64,000 bases of DNA from Ceratobasidium sp. AG-K (lineage: Eukaryota > Basidiomycota > Agaricomycetes > Cantharellales > Ceratobasidiaceae). The position numbers and the translations under genes were made by a program. The stretch covers positions 806,001-870,000 of the forward strand of contig JAWNGF010000014.1 in assembly GCA_037039685.1 (NCBI GenBank), written 5' to 3'. Of the stretch, positions 11,023 to 21,619 are shown piece by piece. The stretch's first letter is position 1, and each line of letters opens with the position of its first letter. The notes beneath the pieces are model-generated. The model was not told where the DNA came from, ran no database searches, and saw only the letters and a program-made list of their open reading frames with translations.

Positions 11023-14000
11023 TCAGACCTTTTGAGTACTGCGTCCACGTATATACACGCCCTGACTAAAGACCTCTACTAGGCGACTGAGTTTTTGTAC
11101 ATCTGCTTCCATTTCTGTTTGGGCTGATAGGAAACGAGCTTTGGATGCTCCGTTACTCATCTGCTCTGAAGCTGCTTTCAAATCGTCTAACGCCCCGCGA
11201 ACTGACAGGTATGGGGTGATAAGTCGAGAGTCAAACCGCTGAAGCGTCGAAATTATGGCCATAATAAATGAGTTCGATGACTTGGCCCATCGGGATGGCG
11301 GGTGCCGGCACACAAAAGACACAGCATCAAGAAACCCAGAGATTGCACTCGGCTTAAGATCAACGGCACGATCCGCGTGCTTTTCTGCGAGGTCGGCAAC
11401 CAAGCTCATAATGGTTTGTGCAACAGGTTCAGCGTACTCGGGATGTGAGCCAATCTTCTGCAAGCAGTGGAACCCTTCGCTAGTATCTGTGAAGCATCGA
11501 GAAAAATTGCCATCATAGCTTTCTTGTACACATGCAGCGACATTCTCAAGCAGCTTTTTGACGTCGACCTGACAACCTGGTATAGCACCCATGATCTCGA
11601 GTACTGTAAATAATCGCACGTTCTCGGCTCCATTTTCTTCTTCTTTCATATGCATCAAAAGGAGGTCGAAAAGCGTCCGTGTTTCCTGGTTCTCAATTGC
11701 AAGTAGCCGAAGCAAGCAGGTTCTTGCCTCCTGGCTCCAGGAGCGCTCTCCCGAGAGTTGAACATCGCTTTTGAGTCGACCAACAGAGTCAATCCATTCT
11801 GCTAATATACCAACCCTAGGTGCAATTATTTCGTGCGCTGCGTATCGGGCGGACGGCGGTGTACTAGCCCTATCATAGAGAGCCCTCAGAGCAATATCCG
11901 GGAGTTGCCAGATACCTGAGTTTTTGAAAAAGAAAATAGCAAAGTGCGAGACCTCGATCAGATACGCAATGACACATTTCGTACGTGGCATGTTGACGAC
12001 GCGAGCCTGAAGCATTGATTTAGAGTCTCCAAATGTTGCCAATGGTTGCCAACGTAAGGACGAGCCAGAGTATTTTTCATATTCTTCCACCAATTGCTTT
12101 GGGGACTCTAATTGTATATTTAGCCACTGTTTGATAAGCTTTGGTCCTACTGCCACCATAGCATTGATAGCGGCAACCTCAACCTTCGGTAATGCCTTAA
12201 CTGAATTGCTGCCCAGAAGCTTTGTAAGTCCGGCAAGCATTCCATCTTCGTCCCCAATCTCAAGTGGGTCTAGTAGACGATACCCACTTGTACCTGTGAT
12301 AAATGCAGCGATAGGAATTGGAGTTCTCGGGGAGTTTCGCTCGTGATAAGCGATCAGTGATCCGCCCAGGTGTTGTCCCTCCTTCTCAGCGAGTTCGTTT
12401 ATAGCTTCCAGTAAGTTGATCAACGCGAAATTGCTGATTGGTGCTCGTCCATTGGAATGAAAGAGAATTGAAATGCAGCACGACAAAGCGCCCGACTACA
12501 GCGGATCTGAAGATCGGCCAGTGTAACTGGGACTACACACTCTCTAAGAGTGGTTGGCAGGTCCATAGACAAATTGACTGATGTGTGAGGTAGAGGAGCA
12601 ATGCCTTCCATTTCCGGAGCAGACGCAGTGATATCGAAATAGCTTTCAGTTAGGGCAGATCCAGTCAGCCGCAGCTCTGCGGCTGTAAGTCCTGCGTATG
12701 AATCGGCGGTGAACGGAGGGCAATCATCGCTCCATATTTTATCAAGCGCGTCGAAGGCACAGCACTGGAATCCACGAGCCTGTATCACACAAATTGGTAA
12801 GGAACCACGAATACACACAAATAGAGGAGAAGCAGACCATATCCTCCAGTTCACTCTGACTTTCATTGTTGCACCTCCTCCCAGCTTGGTCGAACATCCC
12901 ATTTTGATTCAAGCATTGGTATGCATAGTGGTAAATCTCAGGAAGCGCACCAGCGTATCTTGCGGCATTGGTTCCTCTACAAAAGGCTAGCTCCCGAGGA
13001 TACTTGAGTAGCGCGTTTGACAGGCGGTTCAGAATTTCGGTACCCATGCTTAAAACTGCATAATGGTCTTCCACAAGCTCTTCACTGCCAATGTTCGATA
13101 TTTCTTCGGATCCAGAACACAATCCTCTTAGCTTGCGGCTTTGTAGACCCGCAAGGGCTTGGTACGCGCTATCCCCAATACCCGGATCCCTCGCATTAAT
13201 AGAGAGCCACCGCAATGCATTCAGGTCGCCGGATCTAGTCGCTTGATAGCTTGCCGGTGTTATTTCAACTGTCTTTCTGTTTTCGTAAAGAAGCCTCCGA
13301 ATGTATTTTGAAACTCGTGTCTGGTAAGGACATCTGTCCTTAGCTGCGCCCAGAATTACCACAGTTACATAGGACATTGTGAGGACTGAGCTTGCGCCGG
13401 TTATTATCATTGCAATAACCCGATCCAATAACCATAAATGCATGATCAATCCAAGCGCGAAGAGTACCAGAGAAAAATGCAGGAGTGTAGGTAGAAAATC
13501 AATAATTCGGATGGTATTCCAGGATATGAGTGCATCGAGCCGCGCTTGCCGCTCAAGGGCGTATTCGTAAGGGTGTCGGGGGGTAGATGCTATAAACTCA
13601 TCGAGCCATTCCTTGGCTAACATAGCCATCATAGCCGCCCCGAGAGATAGAGCTAGTGCCATGAACCACAGAACGTTGATTGACCGAGCTAGGACCGCCG
13701 GCTTGAATAACGGAATATCTACAGGGGGCAATGAAAGATCTGGGGCCCCAATCTCGATGCGCCGCTGAGATTGTGCAAGGCTTAAAAGAAGCATAGTCGA
13801 TGTTTCTGTCAGATTTGGTCCCAGCATATTTGTCGATTCGACCAAGAAAGCCGTAAGAATAGCCGAAAACAAACCGGACTATAGGGATAGACCCTTTTCT
13901 GTGAGCAACTGCTTCGAGAGCTGTGACAAGTACGCACAAATAAGAGCATTGTATCCAGGTTTCTATCCCGGCCAGCGACAAGATCGTTGTCGTACTCCTT

Positions 14001-14367
14001 TGCCTCTGCCGCATAAAGCCTCCATATAGCGGAGTCAGGAGCCAATTCTTCTCCAGGTTTGTCGGCGGCAAGCCTGTCATAGACGTTTTGTCGAATGGAC
14101 GCCCCCTCAGCTTGCAAGGATTCAATCCCAATTTGTGGTTGGGCGGGGTCCTGAACTGAGTACTGAGCCGAGGTCACCTGAAATTCTGGTATCGTCAGGT
14201 AAGCTCAATAGCAAAGTAACTAAAACACTTGCCTTTTCTTCTAGATGAGAATCAGTAGCTGGTTTCATCCCAGTGAATTTCAGGTCGGACAGAAATAGTA
14301 GCTGAGTCTGGCCAGTCTCGGCAACACCGCCGTCCACCAGCTGTGGCCCAGTTTTACTATCACTCAT
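11023..14367 (-). pseudogene. DUF6535 multipass membrane protein gene A (one frameshift)
   Basis: Exon structure was deduced from paralogues B-D. Exon 1 is 14367-14233 (ATG, MSDSKTGPQLVDGG), exon 2 14177-13938, exon 3 13878-12838, exon 4 12779-11023. Intron 1 begins with GC (AAAAG/GCAAGT) where paralogue C has GTGAGT. Exon 2 holds the conserved DKPGEELAPDSAIW and RNLDTMLLF. Exon 3 carries four hydrophobic segments (FSAILTAFLVEST; LWFMALALSLGAAMMAMLAKEWL; DFLPTLLHFSLVLFALGLIM; and one around residue 290), the DUF6535 hallmark. Exon 4 is a long soluble, helix-rich region. At about 12460 one base is missing relative to the family (the frame shifts between AFQFSF and HSNGRAPI), so the gene is broken or the assembly has an error. 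Function is unknown; location is inferred to be a cell membrane. Closest in this window to gene D. Confidence 0.8.
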
Positions 14368-14796
14368 CAGGAGGTAGAATAGGTCGCAATAAATCTGGCG
14401 GGACAAGATGTGAAAGGCAGTATCAGCAACGGGGATGGGTAGATTAAATACGCAATAAGCGACACGAGGCGTAATCTGTGATAAGGAAACATTGAAAACG
14501 CAAGCATGGTATCCGCATTGTTTCACCGATTAGGGCCGAAGGCACATCCAGCACTGTAATGGTAATTCGGAATTGTGACGGGTAGAGCTAGGCGCTTGCC
14601 CCGAGCCTTGAAGTCGATACTGTGCTCGCGACGAAGCGAGACCGGTGGGTAAATATTATCTATATTTTATATACGCTCTAGGTAGTTATGCTTGGGATTC
14701 TGCAATGAGCCAGGCGACCAGGTGCAGTGGGATTCACTGCGGCCCGAGAGGGCCCATGGCGAGGAACTAAGGCTCCGACATCTGCAAGTCGTGTCT

Positions 14797-14820
14797 GTCT
14801 CCGAAAAATGTTTCGGAGAC
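14797..14820. repeat. Short perfect palindrome upstream of gene A
   Basis: GTCTCCGAAA, a 4-base loop AATG, then TTTCGGAGAC: a 10-bp perfect inverted repeat. It lies about 430 bp upstream of gene A's start codon. It could be a site for a dimeric regulator or part of a decayed repeat. A related TTTCCGAAAGG lies about 25 bp further on. Confidence 0.5.
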
Positions 14821-15507
14821 CATTGGAACCATCGGAACACTTGCCAGGTTTCCGAAAGGTGGAAGCACGGGGAAGGCTCGGGAGGTCCAGTGGTTTGCCC
14901 TAGCCCATGTCAGATAGCGGAGCGGCGAGCGAACAACAAAAATCGATGAAGTGACGTGGCCGCCCCTCCGGGACTGTTTCATTTGACCGTACTTGCCTCA
15001 CCTCCGTGTGGACACTTAGTTTGCTAGTTTTTTTAAGAGAAATCTAGTGTATTAGTAAGATGCGTCTGGGCCTAGCCCTATGTACAGCTTCTGTAGTAGA
15101 GTCGAGCGGGAGAGAGGAAGAAAGGGAGAACTGAACGTGAAAAAGGCGCTAAACTAATCTAACTAAGAGAATATGAAGATCTGTGAATCGACGCGTGGCC
15201 TGGATGAAGACGAAACGCGCCTGAATGTCCCCGGATGAGGACAGAAGGAAATCTAGAAAGAGGAAATCCCGTCCCTTGGAGCCCAAGTGCTCGTCCCGGC
15301 CCTCTCCGTGCGGCGAGCAACGAAGTTTCCTATTTTCCATTCAGGACTCTGTGTCTTTGTCGGTACCGAGCGGGTTGACCTCGTGTTCATGTAGCATCGT
15401 CACCAAAATCCTCTGACGCTGGCGAGCGCCGGTTTGCTCATACGTGCTCGCTTGGGTAAAGGAGCACTCAGGAACACCCGAGTGGCTGTGCAATTGGTGC
15501 TCGTATA

Positions 15508-15721
15508 CACCGACCCAAAAAAGAAATGCACACGTGACCAGTTTCACTGTGCAATTCCAGCGACGCTCGCCAGGTCAGTCGGGTAGCTTAGTGTTCCTAA
15601 TAGAAAATGTGCGAATATGCCTGTGTAACATGTACACAAAAATTTATAATGATTTGTGCCGATATGAGCGAGATAGAGGGAAATGAGTCGATCAGCGGCT
15701 GTGCATTTCTTTTTTGGGTTT
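15508..15721. repeat. Left terminal inverted repeat of Tc1 element
   Basis: 214 bp matching the reverse complement of 16905-17118 with few mismatches. It is internally symmetric: CCCAAAAAAGAAATGCACA near its outer end reappears inverted as TGTGCATTTCTTTTTTGGG at its inner end. The whole element therefore carries four copies of this motif, likely transposase-binding sites. Confidence 0.9.
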
Positions 15722-15792
15722 GTTTGATTTTTGGCCCACCCAGGAAGAAATCCTCATAACACATTAAATTACATACAGAAAACATACAAATA

Positions 15793-16809
15793 CTAGTAGT
15801 GAGTATTCCCACCTTTATGCTTTACCAGCTCATCCACTCTGTTAACCATAGAAGCATATAGATTGCTAATAGTTGCTGCTTCAATCCCCTCCCACTCCTC
15901 CTTCAATGCTTCCCATAGCTGGGTGCTGTTACGGGGCAAAATAGTATGGCGACGGACTCGGTGCTCTAATAGGGCCCAAACATGTTCAATCAAGTTCATA
16001 TCAGGGCTATATGAAGGCCAGGGAAGTACCGGGATAGAATTTGAGGCCATCCACTCCGTGGCCATCTTGGAAGTATGCTTTGGATCGTTGTCACGCTGAT
16101 AGATCAGCTCAGATTGGGGAATCGAAAGGGTAGGGAGGTAGTCGGGGAGTGCATCACTAAGGATTTTGACGTATTTCTCCTTGGTCAGCACACCTGAGAT
16201 ACGCGTGAGCGGTCCGACGCCATCCGCTGTAATCACACCCCACACGGCCACACTCCCTCCACCATGTTTGACCGTCTTTTTGGTATAACGGGAATCTAGC
16301 GCCTGCCCGTCAAACCTCCAGACATATTGGCGGCCTTTTGAGTTGAAAATTTTGAAGATCGACTCATCTGAAAATGCGACATGCCGCCATTGATTTTCAG
16401 ACCATGTGCAGTGCACTCGGGCCCAAGCTAAGCGCAACTTTGTGGCCTGATTGCTGAGGTAAGGAACCGGGCGGGGAATGCGAGCATGAAGACCCGTGTC
16501 GTGGATGTGATTTCGAAGGGTTTGGGGGGTGATTTCCGGGAACATCTCTCGTTGAACCTCAGCTACAGATGTTGAAGGGTCTCGTGTGAGTGCGAGCTTG
16601 GCTGTGATGACATCCCGTTCTGATATTTTGCGAGGACGTCCCGACTTCGGAGCTACATGCTCGAAATCTTCAGTTTTGTTGTACCATCGGTAAATACGGC
16701 GTGCGGTACTGGGATGAATCCCAAGGTCAAGTGCAATAGTCAAAAACTCTTCCCCAGTGTTCCGTCGATCAACAATGCAAGCTTTAGTGACTGCAGATGA
16801 GTAGCCCAT
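15793..16809 (-). CDS. Tc1/mariner transposase (DD34E)
   Basis: A single-exon gene of 338 aa if started at ATG 16809 (MGYSSAVTKACIVDRR). The open frame extends 16 codons upstream but only with a TTG, so ATG 16809 is preferred. The N-terminal part is a paired-type helix-turn-helix domain (ALDLGIHPSTARRIYRWY, then GRPRKIS linker). The catalytic core has Asp in AFSDES, Asp in QRDNDPKHTS, and Glu in MNLIEHVW, with 34 residues between the second Asp and the Glu: DD34E, the Tc1 spacing. It cuts and pastes the flanking element at TA sites. No stop or frameshift is visible, so it could be active. Confidence 0.93.
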   Translation of the reverse strand: MGYSSAVTKACIVDRRNTGEEFLTIALDLGIHPSTARRIYRWYNKTEDFEHVAPKSGRPRKISERDVITAKLALTRDPSTSVAEVQREMFPEITPQTLRNHIHDTGLHARIPRPVPYLSNQATKLRLAWARVHCTWSENQWRHVAFSDESIFKIFNSKGRQYVWRFDGQALDSRYTKKTVKHGGGSVAVWGVITADGVGPLTRISGVLTKEKYVKILSDALPDYLPTLSIPQSELIYQRDNDPKHTSKMATEWMASNSIPVLPWPSYSPDMNLIEHVWALLEHRVRRHTILPRNSTQLWEALKEEWEGIEAATISNLYASMVNRVDELVKHKGGNTHY

Positions 16810-16904
16810 CAAGAGAAGCAGGGGTGGCAACAGATAGAACAACAAGAATTTGCTCAATTATGTCGTGGCAGGTGCTGAAAGTGTGTGGGGCAAAATCCGT
16901 GAGT

Positions 16905-17118
16905 AAACCCAAAAAAGAAATGCACAGCCGCTGATCGACTCATTTCCCTCTATCTCGCTCATATCGGCACAAATCATTATAAATTTTTGTGTACATATTA
17001 TACAGGCATATTCGCACATTTTCTATTAGGAACACCAAGCTACCCGACTGACCTGGCGAGCGTCGCTGGAATTGCACCGTGAAACTGGTCACGTGTGCAT
17101 TTCTTTTTTGGGTCGGTG
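16905..17118. repeat. Right terminal inverted repeat of Tc1 element
   Basis: 214 bp inverted copy of 15508-15721. It carries the same outer and inner CCCAAAAAAGAAATGCACA motif pair. Differences from the left copy include CTGTGCAATT versus CGGTGCAATT and a TGTAACATG/TATAATATG block. Confidence 0.9.
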
Positions 17119-17480
17119 TACCTAAGCGAGCACGCACAAGCAAATCGGTGCTCACGAGCCCAAAAGAGAACCTGCGGATTTGCTTGAGATGTTAAGTATG
17201 TCTTCAAACAAAATTTACGTCGTGTGTGGTTATGCGAGAGGCCAAGGTCCAGATCACGTCTAAGTGCTGGCTGCTCCTCAGCCTCAGACAACGGCTTAGT
17301 CGCAGTCATGAGTCGGGTTCCAAATGACGAGCTCACAACCAAAACTCTTGGGATTCTCTTGTCGTTTTTGCTAATCGATATATACTGAGAATTCATAATA
17401 TTTCATTGTGTGAATCAACAATTTGGTACACCAAACTCAAAAATGCCCTTCGGTGTGCAACCTCATTGCGAATAGTCATA

Positions 17481-18968
17481 CTACTTGGGGGATGCAAAGC
17501 CAACGCAAATTTTGTGTTGGTCAAAGACTGCGTAAGTCTGCTTCATGAGGGTAGCGCCAAATGTCCAAGCATTGTCCGGCACTCCGCTTGTACCAACAGT
17601 GGCGCCAACACATCGCGTGCCTGCATCGTCAATAGTGCCCACTACGAGAGAGATTAGTCAATGTCATAAACAAGGAAAGTGAACTTACGGTTGAAGTCGA
17701 TCGATGGAATGGTAAACAAGCGACTATTGAAAGTAAAGCTCACAGTTGGCGGGTTAGCACAAAGGTAGGTATAGTATCCAAACATTCCACAAACAGAGGC
17801 ACTGCACGCGGCCGCGTTGGCAACCTTGCTCCAGCATGAACTAACACTCGAGGTCGGATCAACGATTATAGTGGTGCCAGAGTCAATAATCATAGCACCC
17901 GAATAGCCGGCCATGCTCCCAAAAGAGGAGGAACCGATTGTCGCCAATAACTTTTGGAAGTAAGGGGGGCATATGTGATGGTCCCAGTATACCTGGCCTT
18001 GTTGACACCACCGAGGTAAAGCTCAGACCCGGTGGTAGCTAGGCGGAATGCGAATATGGGTGCAGAGATTTTGCCCTGGGAGCAAAGATTGTCGACGAAC
18101 GTAGGTTTGCCACTGGAAATCGACGCGAATGCGAGACACATGATACCGTCATCAGGATCGGAGGAGAAGGTCGAGGAATCAGAGCTAATAGGAGAGAAGT
18201 ATTGGCTAGAAAAAAGCCTGGGTTGAGTTTACGTATGTTAGAAGGCGGCTTGCCTGTTGGCACTCAGTCCCACGACGGTCACAGTGTCGCTGTAGATCGG
18301 ACCAGATGCAGTGCTTCCATCTCCATAAGAGATGGAAAACGTGCCGCTCTACTTAGTGGATGTTGATGAAGAGGTAGAGGTGTACTTTTTGTGGGGGGAG
18401 CAGCCAGATGAAGTACAACTTGAAGATGGGACCCACAAATCGGCCGAGCCACTGCGAACAATCGATGTTGAATCCCCATCTTGATCGCGAGATTTGATAG
18501 ACCTACGTATCAAAGTCGATCAAGAAGCTTTGACTCGGAGTTCCAACCGAAATGGTTCCGGCCCAAACTACACATAGGATTTGTTAGTGGGCGATCCAAT
18601 GAAATGCGGTTGATGCTCACGAAGATCATCTTCCCCGTCAACGAGAGGCTCTGCCTGACATTTGACCTTGGAACTAACACCCTTAAATAAATCAGAGCCT
18701 GTATGCGTCTTGTATGCGGCATTTCCGTGTGAATATTTACTGTAACTCGTGTAAGTTTCGATTGGGCTACGAAGTCTCGAAGATATACGTACGTTTGAAC
18801 TTTGGCAGGCTGACGAGCTAGGGCAGAGGTAACGACTTTGACATCTTCACCGAGCGGGGTGCCCCTTTTATGCAGAGAAACGGCGATAATCCTTGGGGCG
18901 TCGATGACTGGGCTAGCTGACACAGCGGTGGCAGCGATAGCATCAGTGAGAGCAACTTTGGAAAGCAT
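17481..18968 (-). pseudogene. Secreted pepsin-like aspartic protease (A1), two lesions
   Basis: Starts at ATG 18968 with a signal-peptide-like MLSKVALTDAIAATAVSAS and a propeptide ending around SLHKRG. Introns can be placed throughout. One splits the first catalytic motif: exon ...SFLIDFDT joins GSADLWVPSS across an intron ending near 18430, giving DTGS. The second catalytic motif is MIIDSGTTII (about 17890). ELYLGGVNKARYTGT and a final exon (17641-17481, GTIDDAGTRCVGATVG...VGFASPK) complete the fold. One intron uses a GC donor (CCAACAG/GCAAGC). Two lesions: an in-frame TAG at 18351-18349 inside the first lobe (TSTK, stop, SGTFSISYG) and a missing base near 17953 (SKSYW to ATIGSSS). Either it is a young pseudogene or these are sequence errors. 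Intact relatives are extracellular endopeptidases of wood- and plant-associated fungi. Confidence 0.82.
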
Positions 18969-19021
18969 GATAAAATGAAGAGGCGAACTAAACTGTCCTG
19001 GTAGGTTGGCCATAACTTACC

Positions 19022-19029
19022 CCTTATAT
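19022..19029 (-). promoter_or_regulatory. Probable TATA box of aspartic protease gene
   Basis: On the minus strand CATATAAGGGG lies about 55 bp upstream of the protease ATG at 18968. Position and sequence suit a fungal TATA element. Confidence 0.45.
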
Positions 19030-21600
19030 GGATGCCTAGACGTCACTGAGCGCGATTGTGGAGGTACCAGCCGTCTACGAGAGCGTGGTCGTCTGAGCGT
19101 GAGCACGTGGCCGCATTGCTTCGACCATTGAGCCCCCGGTCGCACCCTTACCGGGAATCTATGAAGGGATGATAATAATAGGTCATCGTAATAGTGTCTG
19201 AAGCGATAGGGAAACCTATTGGGACGATAGCGATCATGTAGAAGCACTCATAAAGGCAGCTAACGCTTCCATTTTGCAATTTCATTCCTATTGGTACTTC
19301 CTAAATGGAAAGCTCGCCTCTTCGACGAGTGTCCAATCCGTCAGTCGCCAAACCTTGCAACTGGTCAGACGATGAATATGCCGCAATCCACGAGTCCAAA
19401 AATAATGCGATCGATGGCCCGAGCACAATATCGTCACTTGGTCGGTGCTGCCGCTAACGCAACCAGGATCTATTTATACTACACAAACAGCTTTACCCAG
19501 TGTTAACTACAAGTCTGCTAACAAGTGTGATGAAATCATCAATAGTGGTTTGGGCAGTCCGGAGAAATTGGAAGCTCCGTCAAGTGAGCTCCACGTATCG
19601 TTTGTCTGTGTAGCCATCCTGTGCGGCATAACCAACCTGCGCGACAACAGAATGCCGAGTGTTGGGATTCTAACCGGTGTTTCTCGTCGGAGATCAGTGA
19701 GGACTGTCACCGAATCGGGAGTCACGGATTCTTGGTAGCAACTAGTTGAAGTATTTCCACAACGCGTAGGGTCGGGCAGTGTGCATTTTATTATCCAAAA
19801 TGATCGCCGATGATTTTCGTGTTTTACCTGAGTATGTGAATATAGTCCAATCGGACGAGTTCACTTGAAATATGTACTTACACTGCCATCCACGCAGATG
19901 CTAAACATCAACACATGGTTCCTATTGCAAGCATCCACCGTCTTCCACGCAAATCTGATTTCCTTTTATTGTTTGAACATGAACTATGAAATGCCGTTTC
20001 CACCGCCAGGGAGCACGGGTTAACACCATGCGTCAATGTGCTCAGGTTCGCGATATGAATCATATACAACCCACTTACCAACGTTCTGTCTCCGATTTGA
20101 CCACCGTGTTTTGCTGAAATTTGGATTCCCCGAGCTAGAAGGTACTATCGGAGAGCATACGGAGCGCCCATACCCTCCACAGTCTCTCCCAATTAATTTT
20201 CAGATTTACGCTGTGTTCATTTCCTAAACTATACGACGGATTTGACAAGGGCGTCCGATCCGTTTACGTGATTTTTGGGATCCTCCACATTGCTTTCGAT
20301 GATTTGAGCATTGGTAAAAGCGCCTGCCAGGTCGATAGATCGCGGACCAGACGACCGTCTCGCGGATCGATTAATTCTGATATCGGCGCTTCTATGCTGC
20401 CCGAGGCAGGGAGGGGATCAATATTAGTCCAAAGCATAATCCCCGCATTGCGTCGATCTCTAAATTCAGTAAACCAAGTAAGCAAGTAGCACGAGGAAAG
20501 GGATAGGCATCACGCAGATACCCAAGGTAGGCGCATAGAAAGGCTGTGAATGCCTTGTGTTCGGCTGCTGGTCCGAGAGAAAGAACCCACTCGTCGTTAG
20601 AATGTGGGAACTATAGAAAAACGCGGGCTTGCATTGGTGAGGGATCAAACGGCCGGTGAGCATCGGCTCTTGCCGGTCGACAAACCGGCTCCACTGCCGT
20701 TGAACTCGAGTGTTCTTGATCCTCCTTGGGAAAGAAGCAATGTATGCCCAGCCGTCTTTGAGTTTATGAAACGCCCTGGTCGAGGGGAAAACGGTGACAA
20801 GGTATTTTCGCCGTGGCTCAGGTACGGATTCGTCAGTTAGTGCATCAGCCGAGTGTCGTAAACCAGCATCACAGGTACTCGCGTGACATAAACGATGAGC
20901 TCAAGCACTTTCACGGGACTTGGCGACAACGTCGACATCGGCTAGCTGCACAGGCGCACCAATCTCAGCTGGACCCGAAGCCAAGAAGCACCATATCCCC
21001 TTGTAGCAAAGAAAGAAACCCAAGTCTGAATCTAAAGTCAAAATCCCAATGGTGGTCAAAGAGAAAAAAACTACTCGGTTCGACAGGGGCTAACTCAATA
21101 TCACCAGCAGTCAAACTCCTGACACCCCGCATACAGGCAGCATTCATAGAGATTTTTAAACCATATTACATGTGATTCCGTGGCACTTGATTGTTGTGTA
21201 TATTTGTGGTTGCGTAGCAGCCCCCGCCACAGGTGTAAACCTCGACGTCCCCAGACCCGCATCGAAACCAGACTCAGAATAATCCGAGTCATGGCTTCGC
21301 CGGACGACGGCACCGAGATTCACGCCAGCGTCGATCTGCACGGTCCTGGATTGCCGCAAGGTGGATCAGTCGAGAGGCGCGAGTCGGGGAGAGGCGGGGC
21401 ACGCACAGGGAAAGGGGAATTAACGAAAAAATGTAGGGTAGACACCAACGATGAAGCAAACCGCACCAATATCGGCAGAACCAGTATTGGAGCGGTGCGT
21501 CAGCAGTTGGGGCAAAAGAAAGAGCACCGCGTCGCGAGGATAATGATAAAAAAAAAAGGAGCATGTTAAACAAAAGGGCTACCATAGGTCAGAATGGAAA
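19030..21600. other. Intergenic region without supportable genes
   Basis: About 2.5 kb between protease and Zn2Cys6 gene. Short ORFs on both strands are not supported by motifs. A minus-strand piece around 20663-20264 shows a hydrophobic stretch (MPIPFLVLLAYLVY) followed by fragments in different frames, possibly a decayed gene, but I cannot name it. Nothing else stands out. Confidence 0.35.
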
Positions 21601-21619
21601 AGGGGGCGTCACCGGCGAC

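Larger units (their letters stand above)
15508..17118 (-). mobile_element. Complete Tc1-type DNA transposon
   Basis: 1611 bp bounded by CACCGACCC...GGGTCGGTG, with TA on both sides (15506-15507 and 17119-17120), the Tc1/mariner target duplication. It has 214-bp terminal inverted repeats and one uninterrupted transposase gene on the minus strand. The two inverted repeats differ at only a handful of positions, so insertion was fairly recent and the copy may be autonomous. It sits between DUF6535 gene A and the aspartic protease gene. Confidence 0.93.

Noticed and set aside
12131..12346. Antisense ORFs within DUF6535 and GH7 genes
   Set aside because: They are shadows of conserved coding exons on the other strand.
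18481..18690. Loss of the first catalytic Asp motif in the aspartic protease
   Set aside because: At first the reading frame seemed to destroy DTGS, but a GT-AG intron placed between GATAC and TGGCTC restores it.
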